Positions 1 to 10,982 of a stretch of DNA of 64,000 nucleotides are shown here, piece by piece. Made by a program: the position numbers and the translations under genes. The notes under the pieces are model-generated. The model was not told the DNA's origin, ran no database searches, and was given only the letters and a program-made list of their open reading frames with translations. Origin of the DNA: Peromyscus leucopus (lineage: Eukaryota; Chordata; Mammalia; Rodentia; Cricetidae); contig NC_051071.1 of NCBI RefSeq assembly GCF_004664715.2, forward strand, positions 5,566,062 through 5,630,061. The letters are read 5' to 3'. Each line of letters begins with the position of its first letter. Position 1 is the stretch's first letter.

Positions 1-974
1 CAGAAAGTCTTTATAAACGACCAAAATGTACCCTTCAAGTTTAAAGTAAAATGAGAGTGTGAACTCTGTAATTGCCAATGCATCCTGACTTTCTCTAATG
101 ATCACTTCTTACTGTAGTAACATGTGTGAGACAAATATATCGACCATAAAGGACACAGAGAGGACTGACTCTAAATAGGGAGAAGTGAAGTAACAAGCAG
201 ATCACTCGGTTAGTTCAGAGGTTTGCAGCCTTCCTCTGAAAAACCATATGGTAAACATTTGAGGCTCTGTGCTCCGTAAGGCCTATGTGTAGCTATTCAA
301 CTCTGCCATTGCAACACAAAGAAACAGGAATAGCTAAACTCTATTTACAAGTAGAGGTGGTGCTTTGAACACACATCCTGAGGTGATTGAGAGCCCAGTG
401 ATGTTGACAATGAAGGTGCACCTTTTCCCTTAGTGCATGAAAGGCTTTTCCTTTCTTTCTTTCTTTTTTAAATTTTTTTCTTGGGCTCTATTTGGAACTA
501 GAGGGACTATTCAAGGCGTTTAGCCAAGGAGAATTTAACAAAAGGATATTTTAGAGAGATGTGGGAACACTGGTGAGTGACTTACCGAGTATTGAGCAAC
601 AGCAGACTACTATTCTCAACCTAAGCCTGAGGGGACAAGAGGAAGGAACTATTACTAGAACCCTGACATACCTGGTGGCTTAGAGAGCATGCCTCTGGGC
701 TGGAGTTGCACACTCTCTGCGATGCTCTCTGTGACCATGGCCCAGAAAACAAGCAAACAGCCCCATCTTTCCGTACTTACGTTTCTAGCCATGCTTCCCT
801 TGTGGCTAACGGGAGCTCTGTACTGGTCAGTGTGCTCTTACTTGTCCTCTGCGAAGTGTAGAGGAAGAAACTACAGACAATGGAGCTTGAAGAGATCAAT
901 GTATGGAACACAGACAACAGGGCATATAGAGTGAAAAGCTCCAAGGAAAGACTATGTAGCATAGAACTGCCAAA
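1..974. other. Unassigned unique sequence
   Basis: I see no recognisable gene, SINE or LTR here. A short pyrimidine run (TTCC/TTTC-rich) lies near 450-480. The open frame starting at 689 and its minus-strand counterpart have no recognisable domain and look like chance. Confidence 0.5.
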
Positions 975-1034
975 GACAACATGGGTGACAAGCAGACAAC
1001 ATGGGTGACAAGCAGACAACATGGGTGACAAGCA
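975..1034. repeat. Three perfect copies of a 20-bp tandem repeat
   Basis: The unit GACAACATGGGTGACAAGCA occurs at 975-994, 995-1014 and 1015-1034 without mismatches, so the triplication is recent or is maintained by slippage. Confidence 0.95.
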
Positions 1035-1107
1035 GAGCCATTCTACGGATCTCCTGACACACTAAGTGTCACAGTTTTTCAAATTAACAGAGGTTTAAAC
1101 TTCCTTT

Positions 1108-1327
1108 TAAAAATATTTCTTTATTTTTGTTTTTTATGTGTAGGAGTGTTTTGCCAGCATGTGCATCATGTTCACCTGATGCCTGTGAAGTTCAGAAGAA
1201 GGCACTGGATGCCCTGGAACTGGAATTACAGATGTCTGTGAATCACCATGTGGGTGCTGGGAATCAAATCCAGGTCCTCTGCATGAGCAGCCAATGCTCT
1301 TAACTGTTGGGCCACCTTTCCAGCCCC
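1108..1327 (-). repeat. B2-type SINE
   Basis: The reverse complement reads like a B2 head (GGGGGCTGGAAAGGTGGCCC, the tRNA-derived A-box side) at the right end and an A/T-rich tail at the left. It is diverged but nearly full length. Confidence 0.85.
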
Positions 1328-1459
1328 CAGAAGCTTCATCTGTTGGTAGACTATCATGAAGAAGCAGAGGGAGGTAGTAAGGATGTTAACAACTTGATGT
1401 TAAATTTTTGGTTTATCATTTGATGTCTATAATCATTAATGCACAGTAGTGACCTTTTT

Positions 1460-1574
1460 GTGAGACAGGGTCTAACTATACAGCCATGCTGACCTAGAAC
1501 TCAAGGATCTGCCTGCTTCTGCCACCTCAGTGCTGGAATTGAAACATGCAACATCACATCTCATCACTCTAGCT
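1460..1574 (-). repeat. B1-type SINE, diverged
   Basis: The inverted B1 motif TGAGACAGGGTCTAACTATA is followed by the CCTAGAACTCAAGGATCTGC and GTGCTGGAATTGAAA blocks. Confidence 0.75.
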
Positions 1575-1969
1575 TAACTAATTTTTTATGGACAAACACT
1601 CAGCACCAGTATCTTCTACTATCACATTCATAGTATATGTTCTGTATCAACTGGATGAATATATTTGCTACTATTAATTTTAATAGCTTTTATTTAATAA
1701 TTTTTAAGTAGCACAAAGTATAATTTACCAAGAGATACTGTTTAAAAAAAAAGAAAATAACAAAATAAGGTTAACTTGAGCATGGAATTCATTGCTAATG
1801 ATTCTCTTTTCTGTGTCTCCACATTCAGGAAAAACTAGCCACACAGAGACCAAGTTTTGCTAAAACCCACTAATTAAGCACTCATTTAGAATGTATGCCC
1901 ATCTGAAGTTACTCACCATTCCCTGTAATAAAAGAAAAAAAAAAGAAATTGGAATTTATATCTTTTACT

Positions 1970-2190
1970 TACATTTAATTTTTTAATTGTGAATGGATAT
2001 TTTGCCTGCTTTTATCTCTATGCACTTTTGCATGCCTGGTGGTTCTGGCAGATGCCAGGAAGGGGTGTTGAATTCCCTGGGACTAGAGTTACAGATGGTC
2101 GTGAACTGCCATGTTGATGCCGGGAACTGAACATCAGTCCTCTGGAAGAAGAGTCAGTGTTCTTAACCACTGGGCCATATCTCCAGCCCC
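1970..2190 (-). repeat. B2-type SINE
   Basis: An inverted B2 ending in CTTAACCACTGGGCCATATC then TCCAGCCCC. The left side is an AT-rich tail. Confidence 0.85.
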
Positions 2191-3835
2191 TCCTTTACTT
2201 ATATTTGATAAAACTCTACCAAGTCTCTTCAAAATTATGCAAGCAATGTATAGATAGCTGCAGTATTTATTGAGATAGTAGACAATATCTGTCAGCAAAT
2301 CTACTTTTTTTTCTAATCATCAACTAAGTCCATGTTTCAAAATATATCACTCATGTGAAGCTTTTACTTCTAAATGAGGAAGAAAAATTTTATGAAGAAA
2401 TGTTACCTTTCACAGACATATTAAAAGCTTTTGTGAAAATGTGTAGTACACAGGCTGCTGGGTTCTGCACTGAGTATGCTTTGACTCCAGAAGGCTGCCT
2501 AATGTTAATGTTAAATCTCAACACCTTCCTTTTATTTTAAGATATATGATAGCATATCAGTGATACCATGCTGGTCACAGGTGGCCCTTAAGTGTGGTTA
2601 TTCTGAATTAGCTAATGAGCTATCTCAGTCTCTTTGTTTACTAAGGTCCTACCTTACAATTGAACACACACACAAATGCACACATGCACATATACATACT
2701 CACGTGGCAAGGGTCATAAGGACAATGGCCGTATTTTTCCTGGAGCACAAATGTGAAAGCATTTTCCTCTTACTCAATCTGCAAAAGGCATATCAGATTA
2801 CATAGAACTGGCAAAAATCAACATGATTTTTTTTATAAGGGTAAATCCTGCCAAACTAATTTCTTCTTTGTTTTTAGCCAGCTGCAAACGTGGCAGATGG
2901 TAGAGCAAGGGTCACCCTGACAAAACATCATCTGCTCCACTTTTCTTTATATACATCATGTGTTTGTAAATATCTGTGTGAGCGTGTCTGAAGTGGAATC
3001 GTCACTGTACCCTTAAATGCTAACTTCAGCAGACAGGCCTAGCTGAGACTGGAACTGGTTATTGAATAGACTGAGCACACACATTATAGATCATCTCTGT
3101 CTCGAGAGAGGAAGAAAAGTAGAATTCCACCTGGTTTAGAAATCAAATGACCTGGTCTTGCTCAGATTTCTGAAAAACTCCAAGCAACCCGGTATCGTGT
3201 ATCCACACTGAAGCACTGCCATCTTCTATAATTCTGGTCGTAAGGAAATTAAACTTCACCATGAAGTTCCAAGGAGTTCAAAGGCAATCCTTTAGTAACT
3301 TGCTGTTTCCTGAACTTGTGAAAAGCACGTCCACAGACCTCAGCTAAAATGTCAGTGTAACGTTAGCCAGAGTGTCTGGACAGTCCGAGGACGTCCTGTT
3401 CAGCTTCTTTTCTTTGTGTTCACTGAATACACCATGTGAGTATTTACTGTAAGTCAGACTCCAGGAACAGGACAACTTAAGGTTAACATACTTCTTTTTT
3501 GGTATGTGAACCTTCAAGAGACAGACATAGGGAGTGCAGTGCTGTGTGCTCTGGAGGCACCAGCAAGGCTCACTTTCAAGGAGAAGTCAAATGTTTGATG
3601 CGGGAGAGTGATATGGAGAATTTCGGGGAGAAGGAAAACAGAAGCAGAGTGCAGAAGAGAGTAACACCCTGAGGACCCTGGGTGGGGTTACGTGGTCTGA
3701 GAGTGGACATGTAGCTGCAAGGGTGGACAACGGTGAGAAACTAAAGTTAAATTTATTTAAGAAGAAACCCAAATATGAATTTATCCTACAGGCAATAGGG
3801 CACAACAGAAGCTTTTCTTTCCTTTTTAAAAATTG
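2191..3835. other. Unassigned unique sequence
   Basis: AT-rich with no gene or young repeat recognised. A short imperfect CA run lies at about 2,664-2,700. The small frames at 2,355 and 2,560 lack any recognisable feature. Confidence 0.5.
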
Positions 3836-3837
3836 GG

Positions 3838-3985
3838 TATGAGTTGAGGATGGTGGTGTACTCCTACAATTCCAGGACTCAGCAGATGGAGGGAAAGGGA
3901 TCAAGGAATCAAGGCTAGCTTCGAATTTATGCATTGAATTTAATGACAGCCCAGGCAAAGTTGTTGCTGCCTGGGGGACAGCCTC
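3838..3985 (+). repeat. Degenerate B1-like fragment
   Basis: Reads GATGGTGGTGTACTCCTACA-type B1 5' sequence with later blocks resembling GGCTAGCTTCGAATTTATG and GACAGCCCAGGC. It is heavily diverged. The long minus-strand frame over it (3,587-3,994) is therefore not a gene. Confidence 0.45.
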
Positions 3986-4023
3986 CAGCAGCACAGGACT
4001 CGAGGGAATTGGTGCGCACTAGA

Positions 4024-5405
4024 CTTTTTTTTTAAATGGGGGCGGGGGAGGAGGGCGGTTGGGGGAAAAGACACTCACTCTCTTGATGATTTCCTTCTTT
4101 ATTCTTCTATGTTCTTCTGTCTTCTTTCTACTGTATATTTTTTTTCTACAGCTTACATACCCCAACAAAGTTTTTCAAGCAATATAGGAACTACAATGTG
4201 GTTACATTCTATTTTTCAAGTGAATGATTATAATGAATACAGGCAAAAGCATGTTTTTCATCTCCCTTACATGATAAAACATTTTACGTGTTACAGTTGA
4301 AAAACAAATTATCCCAAGAACCCGCATACATCCATAGCCAAGCAACTTGTTATAGATTAAACGTGTAGGCAAGTAAGATAATCTTCTCAGTCAGGTCTTT
4401 TACTGGCAGGCTGCATTTTGCAGTTACAAAGAAAGGGCCAATTACTTTATTGCTTATCTTGAAAGGTAATCTTATAAGGAATCTTAAAGAAATCACAAAT
4501 CTAAACTTCTATATATGAAAAAGAATCAGTCAGCTCTGCTTTAAATCTTTAGGGTGCATACCCACTCATCAATAGTTTCTTATATCAGGAGATTGGGGCA
4601 GAAATGGGTGTAAGGAATTAATATCACCTTTGGTCATCAACCAATCCTAGCAAGAAAAGTGCATCAGCTAGTAATAATTGGGCTGCTTTGATCTCGTTCC
4701 CTGATAGTAACGAGTTCCTCATTCAACTATGTGTCTTTCTAAAACTTTAGATTATCTTCTTGTTTTTTTTTTTAACCCAAAGCTATTTGACAAAAACATC
4801 TTAGTCTAACTTTAAGTTATTTTCAAAGCTTTGTTTCAGCTATGATGCACTCTGAAACCTGTGAACACACCTCCCAACATTAAGATTAGAAGAGTTTAAA
4901 CTAGCTGGGCTACTGGGACTCAGTTGTTTTTTTCAATCATTAACCTAAGCCACAGTCTATACAGCTTCTCCATAGCAACTCAGGTGTTCTAGTTGTGTGA
5001 CACTTGTTTTATTTTTTATCATCAAAATTCTATTTAAACTAACATTATTATTATTATCAGTTAGACAGTACAGCTTAGGAAAAAAATCATCTTCATAAAA
5101 ATTCACAGGTAAAATGCTCAGTAGAATGGAATGCTTCCATGAGATAAACACACTACATTGTAGGCAGTGGTGATCACATTCACACCCATTCACACCATGC
5201 CAAGACCGGAGAAACACAGCAGCAGCAAACATGTAAAGGCACAGCAGAAGCAAAAGACATTCAAGGATCTGTGCTCTCAGGGCCTTGCCTATCTGAGATT
5301 CAGTCATCAGGGTTTTTCCTCCTGGTGGGCTGACACCTCAGACTTCAATTGCTACCTGCTGCTCCTCTGACATTGACACTGGCACTAATTGAAATGCTGT
5401 CTCAA
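4024..5405. other. Unassigned AT-rich unique block with G-rich edge
   Basis: A T9 run at 4,025-4,033 and a G-rich stretch at 4,038-4,065 border about 1.3 kb of AT-rich sequence. On the minus strand it resembles an mRNA 3' UTR (A-tail at one end, no introns seen), but I could not identify a parent gene and found no convincing target duplication. Confidence 0.35.
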
Positions 5406-5410
5406 AAATC

Positions 5411-5630
5411 AAGAGATGGCTCAGTGCTTAAGAGCTGCTTTTAGAGAACCCAGGCTCAATTCCTTGTACTGACATGGTAGCTCCCAAACTTTGTAATTGT
5501 AATCCCAATTCCAGGTGATCTGATGTCCTCTTCTGGCTTCCATGTACACTGCATACACAAAGTACACAAATATACATCCATACACATAAAATAATAAAAT
5601 AAAATTAAAAATAAATGTTTAAAACAAACA
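5411..5630 (+). repeat. B2/B3-type SINE, diverged
   Basis: Begins AAGAGATGGCTCAGTGCTTA and continues with the B2 body, then TGATGTCCTCTTCTGGCTTC, ending in an A/T-rich tail with AATAAAA repeats. Confidence 0.8.
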
Positions 5631-6065
5631 AAAATGAGAGAGCAAGCCACAGATAGACAGACAGAGACAGAGATAAGGGACTTTTAAAGGGGTGAGACTC
5701 AGGCAGGGAAAGCAGACAGGAATCCCTCCTGCTAAAGCTACGGTTTCAGTCTGTGCCTTTTGTTTGTCTGTGGAAAAATAATGCCTGTCTTGAAATTTCT
5801 TGAGATGGGGGCTCTGAGCACTTCAGTATCTCCAACAACTTGTTCATGTTGCTTTCTGTTGGCCAAAAGTAAATCACTATCAAGAGCATTATTTCACATT
5901 TTATATTCTCAGGTATTTAGATTTCCCTGAAATGTTTGTTACACTGGCAGCATGAAAACATATGTGTTATACTGCAATCCTGCATGCATAGCTCCCATAA
6001 GATACTGACTTATTCTTTCTACGTTATTACCTGCTACGCACACAGCTTGATTCCTCTTCCTCTTC

Positions 6066-6125
6066 TCCCTCCCTCCCTCCTTCCCTCCTCCCTCCCTCCC
6101 TCCCTCCCTCCCTCACTCCCTCCTC
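6066..6125. repeat. (CCCT)n microsatellite
   Basis: Imperfect CCCT/CCTCC repeat over about 60 bp. The plus-strand frame across it is proline/leucine/serine-rich low complexity. Confidence 0.9.
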
Positions 6126-6149
6126 CTTACCTCCTCCTTCATCCCTTCT

Positions 6150-6252
6150 TAGACAGGAACTTAGTAACCCAGACTGTCCTGGAACTCATGGCAATCCTCC
6201 TGCCTCAGACTTGTGAGTGCTGGGGTTATAGACATAAGCCATCATGCCTGGA
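6150..6252 (-). repeat. B1-type SINE fragment, old
   Basis: Inverted B1 blocks AGACAGGAACTTAGTAACCC, GTCCTGGAACTCATGGCAAT and GTGAGTGCTGGGGTTATAGA are present. Confidence 0.7.
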
Positions 6253-6343
6253 TTTTGATCCTACTTTTAAATTAAACTCTTTTTTAAAATCTATTAAAAC
6301 TGTGCCTATAACTACCTAGGGTAAAGGATTTAAAAAAAAGGAT

Positions 6344-6500
6344 TTTTTTTTTGGGGGGGGGCAGGGTTTCTCTGTGTAGCCCTGACTGTCCTGGAACTCG
6401 CTCTGAAGACCAAGCTGGCCTCGAACTCACAGAGATCCACCTGCCTCTGCCTCCCAAGTGCTGGAATTAAACGAGTGCTCTACCACAACCTGTCTTAAAA
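6344..6500 (-). repeat. B1-type SINE, near full length
   Basis: T-rich and G-rich tail on the left, then CAGGGTTTCTCTGTGTAGCC and the rest of the inverted B1 consensus, including CTCGAACTCACAGAGATCC. Confidence 0.92.
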
Positions 6501-6629
6501 AAAAAAAAAAAGTATATAAGAACAAAATTTTTAAAAAATCATTAGTGTGGTAGTCGCAAAAACAAACATATTTGGTACAAAATACAAGTTAAACTTACTG
6601 CATCTGCACCTAGGGTTATTTTCTTTCTC

Positions 6630-6801
6630 TTACTGAGACAGGTCTGTTGCCCTCGAACTTGCCATGTAGGCAAGGATAAACTTCCCTTCTCCTGTGTCTA
6701 TTTCAGGAGTGCTGGGATACAGACATGCCTGGTTTATGCAATGCTGGGATTGAATCCAGGACCTCAAGCACACTGGGAAAACACTCTATAACCCCAGCCC
6801 C
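6630..6801 (-). repeat. B4-like (B1/ID fusion) SINE
   Basis: B1-like left part (GAGACAGGTCTGTTGCCCTC) fused to an ID-type head on the right ending ATAACCCCAGCCCC. Diverged. Confidence 0.65.
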
Positions 6802-7400
6802 TGAAATTCTTATTATACATTTTAAAACATTCAAAACAAATAATATTGACAAAATTATAATGTTTTAACTAAGCTGAGTTTTACATACATATCTAGTATA
6901 AGAAGATCAGATATTACAGATAAATACACAAATGATCAGAAAAAGAAAAAATTATACTTACAATCTCATCTACATAGGTGATTCCAAATAAGTCTGTTTC
7001 TGTCTCTCTGTGTACATACCCACACATGCACACGTATACACAGACTTTTATCCATGTGACCATAGTATAGACAGGATGTATTACTTTTTTCACATTTAAC
7101 ACTATACCAGAGCCATATGTATCAATAACTAAACTTTGATAACATAAAATTGAATTAGATGGGAACTGATTTTAAGTTCTTTGCTATATATGCTGCTCCA
7201 TACATTTGTTTTTTTATTTTGTTTTTTTTTTTCATTTTAAATGGTATATCAACAAATATCTTTTCAACTCGGATTCTCATCATTACTTATTTCTATAGGA
7301 TAGATCACTAGAAGTAGATTTCTGAGACAAATGTCATGGACATCTTAAAAATAAAACATTATGTTATTTTTGTTTGCATATGTACAAATTCATGTATACT
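6802..7400. other. Unassigned AT-rich sequence
   Basis: AT-rich intergenic-type DNA without recognisable genes. Short open frames here have no family signature. Confidence 0.45.
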
Positions 7401-7401
7401 T

Positions 7402-7760
7402 ACTGTGATGGTTTTAATAGGTATGGCCTCCATAGACTCAAATATTTGAATGCTTGGCCTATAGTGAGTGGCCTTGTTGGAGGAAGTGTGTCACTGTGGG
7501 GGCAGCCTTTGAGGCCTCATCTATGCTCAAGCTACACCCAGTGTGGGACAGTTCACTTCCTGTTGCCTGCAGATTAAGATGTAGAAATCTCAGCTACCTC
7601 TTCAGCACGGTGTCTGCCCACATGCTGCCTTGCTCCTTGCCATGATGATAACAGACTAAACCCCTGAAACTATCTGTCAGCCCCAATTAAATGTTTTCCT
7701 TTATAAGAGTTTTCATGGTCATGGTGTCTCTTCACGGAAATGGAAACCCTAACTGAGACA
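7402..7760 (+). repeat. ~340-bp rodent interspersed repeat, copy 1
   Basis: Runs from GTGATGGTTTTAATAGG to GGAAACCCTAACTGAGACA. At least five copies occur in this window (7.4, 10.6/13.3, 13.6, 15.6 inverted, 21.1 kb). I recognise it as a common rodent repeat but do not assert a family name. Confidence 0.8.
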
Positions 7761-7924
7761 CTTACCTATACCTTCAAAGCCCTGCAAATGTCAATGGCTT
7801 AGCACAGCATTAATTTATTTGTAGCTCATGGAGCTACAAAGGCTGGTATTCAGGTATGCGGCCCCCTTATTCTTAATGATAATTCAGTACTCTAGGTACT
7901 TTCCTTTTTAAAATTTTCTACTTT

Positions 7925-7958
7925 GTATGTGTATGTGCACATGCGTGTGTGTGCGTGC

Positions 7959-7995
<37 letters not shown>

Positions 7996-8110
7996 CTCAT
8001 GTGTGTGTTGTGCGTGCGTGCGTGTGGTGCGTCGTCGTGGTGGTGGTCGTGCGTGTGTGTCGTGTTGTGTGTGTGCTCTCATACCATGGTGTATGTGTGC
8101 ACATGCGTGC

Positions 8111-8149
<39 letters not shown>

Positions 8150-8202
8150 CTCATACCATGGTGTATGTGTATGTGCACATGCGTGCGTGCGTGCGTGCGT
8201 GC

Positions 8203-8233
<31 letters not shown>

Positions 8234-8387
8234 CTCTCATACCATGGTGTATGTGCACATGCGTGTGTGTGCGTGCGTGCGTGCGTGTGTGTGTTTTTTT
8301 TTTTTTTTGCATGCGTGTGTGTGCGTGCGTGCGTGTGTGTGTGTGTGTGTGTGTCTGTGTGTGCTCTCATACCATGCTGTATGTGTA
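7925..8387. repeat. Compound TG/CGTG microsatellite with higher-order units
   Basis: Alternating (TG)n and (CGTG)n tracts are broken three times by the same block, GCTCTCATACCATGGTGTATG (8,077; 8,147; 8,233), with a variant at 8,363. The blocks give a 70-130 bp higher-order period. All long valine/cysteine or histidine/threonine frames on either strand come from the repeat. Confidence 0.95.
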
Positions 8388-8525
8388 TGTGACATGTGGA
8401 GGTCATTGGACATCATGCAGGCGTTTGTTCTTCCCTTCCGCCGTGTGGGCTGTCAGGGTTGAGTGAGAGAGATCAGGATTGGCAGCCAGCACCTTTACCT
8501 GATGAATCATCTTGACAACTCCATC
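8388..8525 (-). repeat. B3-type SINE body
   Basis: ACATGTGGAGGTCATTGGAC, CGCCGTGTGGGC and GGCAGCCAGCACCTTTACCT match an inverted B3/B2-related SINE. The TG microsatellite to its left occupies the usual position of the SINE's A/T-rich tail, so the microsatellite probably grew from it. Confidence 0.65.
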
Positions 8526-8972
8526 TCATTATGTTCCTTGAGATCCTTTCTTCCTTTGTGCTTTGCTCTATGAGTCCAAGGTAAAGAGTCCAGGGTAAAA
8601 TGTCTTTTCAAGTTTCACAGGTGTGGATTTAGTTGTGTACAATAGGATGCTCTGCCATGTCCTTCCAACACTCCTGATTGTTAGACCAGGGGTAAATAAG
8701 CTTTAGTTACTGGCCTCTACCACACTAAATAATGTTTACTATGTTTATAAAAATCATAATAGGGAAGATCATACAGAAGAAAACATTTAAAAAACTTCTG
8801 ATCTCAATAAATTTAGATGCAAATTATATGCATAAACATATAGTCACACCTTTGAATGTGTACCTAAAGCTAAAAACATGATTAATTTAGGCTTCTACTT
8901 TAAGAAACTAATATAAAACATTAAATTCAACATGAGGAATGTAGAAGAAGATAAATGATAAAGAAAGGAGAT
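8526..8972. other. Unassigned unique sequence
   Basis: AT-rich with no gene or clear repeat recognised. Confidence 0.45.
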
Positions 8973-9110
8973 CAAGCTGGCCATGGTGAGGCATGCCTTC
9001 ACTCAGGAAGCAGAGGCAGGCAGATCTCTATGTGTTGGCAGTCAGCCTGGTCTATATAGTAAGTTCCAGGACAGCCAGAGCTACACAGTAAGACTCTGTC
9101 TGAAAGAATA
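8973..9110 (+). repeat. B1-type SINE
   Basis: GGCCATGGTGAGGCATGCCT through GTTCCAGGACAGCCAGAGC to ACTCTGTCTGAAAGAA, in B1 order. Confidence 0.85.
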
Positions 9111-9259
9111 AGAAGGAGAAAAGGAAGAGATCTATAAAGCTATAAAACAATACTATAATCCAAAAAATTAGCAAAACCAAATGTATCAATATTGAGATTT
9201 AGAAATTGTGTCCGTGGAACCTATAGAAATTGGGAATGTTATGATAAATCTGACTCTTT

Positions 9260-9379
9260 TTAAGATTTATTTTTAATTATTTTTTAATTAATGTGAATGT
9301 GTTGATATGTGATGTACATATACAAAAGTCAGAAAGGATTCAGACCCGGAGCTGGAGTTATAGGCAGCTGTTTACCTCA

Positions 9380-9425
<46 letters not shown>

Positions 9426-9485
9426 CCTGAATTCCAGTCTAAGGCTCTGAACAAGGGCCCAACTACTGAGCTATCCTCCAGCCTC
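9260..9485 (-). repeat. B2/B3-type SINE with (TG)22 tract
   Basis: Inverted SINE with an AT-rich tail at left and GAGCTATCCTCCAGCCTC at right. A pure TG run occupies 9,382-9,424 inside the body. Confidence 0.75.
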
Positions 9486-9614
9486 AAACCCTAAGAGTTT
9501 TATGAATGACCAAGCATTCAATTTAAGTGAAATGGTTAAATTCCAGTGCAAATCACAAAAGTGACAGAAGAAATAGAAAACCTCAATAGTTTTTTATGTA
9601 TTAAAGAAACTTTT

Positions 9615-9742
9615 ATCAGGCATAGTAGTGCATACCAGTGTCCTCAGTACTCGGAAGGCCGAGTGAGTTGGAACCCAGCCTGGCCTATGTGTTTCAGGTC
9701 ATCCTGGAATACATAGTGAGAAGCTGTCTCAGAAGAAAAAAA
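9615..9742 (+). repeat. B1-type SINE, diverged
   Basis: CAGGCATAGTAGTGCATACC, CAGTACTCGGAAGGCCGAG and TCATCCTGGAATACATAGTG follow the B1 order. Confidence 0.75.
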
Positions 9743-10039
9743 GTTATCATTGTAAACATTTTCACAAAGAAAATGTAAGTCCCAGGTAGCTTCATTGGTA
9801 AATTCTTCTACCATGCCTACACATATATTATCGACTGGATAATCATTCTCCAAACAGGTATTCCATCCAGTCCCTGAAACATGTGAATATTTTACCTTCC
9901 AAACTGAAAAGGACTTTGCAGAGCTGATCAAGGATCCTTAAATGAGGGGGCTAAGCTACATTTTCTAGTTGGTCTCAATGCTATTACAAGAGTCCTTGAA
10001 AATGGAAATGGATGTGTGTCCATCAAGGCGAGAAAAAGA

Positions 10040-10545
10040 TTGAACACTGGTGATTTTTAAAGATGGAAGATATGTATTTAAATGCCGACAGGTGGAATAT
10101 TTAATCAGAAAGTATACAAAATATTTCAATAAATACTTCTTAAAAGAAGATATCAAAATGACCAAGGAACAGATTAAAAGATATTCAATTTCATTAGTCA
10201 TCAGGGAAATTCAAACTGAAAAGACAGAGACATAGCATAGCACTGGAGGGTCTAATGTATATACCGAATGTAAATGAACACAGTTTCATATTGCCCGTGG
10301 GAGAGTAAATTGATACTTTGAAAGAGTGTATCTCAGCATATATAAAAGTCAAATGTTCATACTTTACATACAGTAATTTTACTACTAGGTAAGTACCCAA
10401 AAGAAATGTACTCCTGTGTCTAGCCAAGATATGGGTGTGTAGGATTGTTCATGCAGTGTTATTTGTAAAATTTTCAAACTGGGAATGCAAATGTCTTCCA
10501 CACTAAGATGGATAAATAGGAATAAGACAGAAAAGAAAATGAACC
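10040..10545 (+). mobile_element. Ancient L1 fragment (3' part of ORF2)
   Basis: Shifted frames encode an L1 ORF2 carboxy-terminal pattern. The stretch around 10,140-10,235 reads DIKMTKEQIKRYS...SLVIREIQ, corresponding to the region following the reverse transcriptase domain. Many frameshifts and stops mark it as an old, dead copy much more diverged than the L1s at 29-45 kb. Confidence 0.75.
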
Positions 10546-10547
10546 AT

Positions 10548-10611
10548 AGGCCCATGAAATGGCTTAGCTGGCAAAGTACTGGCTTTGTTAGGCCTGAAGA
10601 CCTGAGTTCCA
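10548..10611 (+). repeat. Truncated B2/B3 SINE fragment
   Basis: CCCATGAAATGGCTTAGCTGG to CTGAGTTCCATCCTG matches the first ~65 bp of a B2-like head only. Confidence 0.55.
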
Positions 10612-10886
10612 TCCTGTGGTATTTGAATGAAAATGGCCTCCACAGGTTCATATGGTTTTACCCTTAGTCACCAGGGAGTGGAGCTGTTTGGGAAAGATTA
10701 GGAGCTGTGGTCTTGTTGGAGGAGTGTCACTGGGGGTGGGCTTTGAGGTTTCAGAAGCCCATGCCAGGCCCAGTGTCTCCTCAGCTACTGCTCCAGCACC
10801 ATGCCTGCTGCCATGAATCATACCATAATGAGAATAGACTAAGCATCTGACACTGTAATCAACCAAGCTCCCAATTAATGCTTTTT
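10612..10886 (+). repeat. ~340-bp rodent repeat, copy 2, left part
   Basis: Same repeat as at 7,402. It is interrupted by a B2 and resumes at 13,311. TAATGCTTTT at 10,876-10,885 is duplicated as TAATGCTTTC at 13,311-13,320, consistent with a TSD for the B2 insertion. Confidence 0.8.
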
Positions 10887-10982
10887 TTTTTAATATATAC
10901 ATTTATTATGTATACAATGTTCTGTCTTCATGCATGCTTGCAGGCTAGAAGAGGGCAACAGATCTCATTACGGATGGTTGTG
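10887..10982 (-). repeat. B2 SINE, left part, split by an LTR element
   Basis: This is the tail side of an inverted B2. It stops at GTTGTG (10,977-10,982), the target duplication of the inserted LTR element, and continues at 13,219. Confidence 0.85.

Noticed and set aside
4024..5400. Possible 3' UTR retrocopy on the minus strand (A-tail at 4,025-4,033, 116-codon frame)
   Set aside because: No parent gene recognised, no poly-A signal near the tail, and only a doubtful GCACTA match at the two ends.
8077..8383. CRISPR-like spaced repeats (GCTCTCATACCATGG blocks)
   Set aside because: The spacers are themselves TG/CGTG repeats, not unique sequence, and the genome is mammalian.
7918..8466. Long open frames on both strands (up to 179 codons)
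   Set aside because: They are translations of TG/CA repeats (valine/cysteine or histidine/threonine) with the embedded higher-order block.
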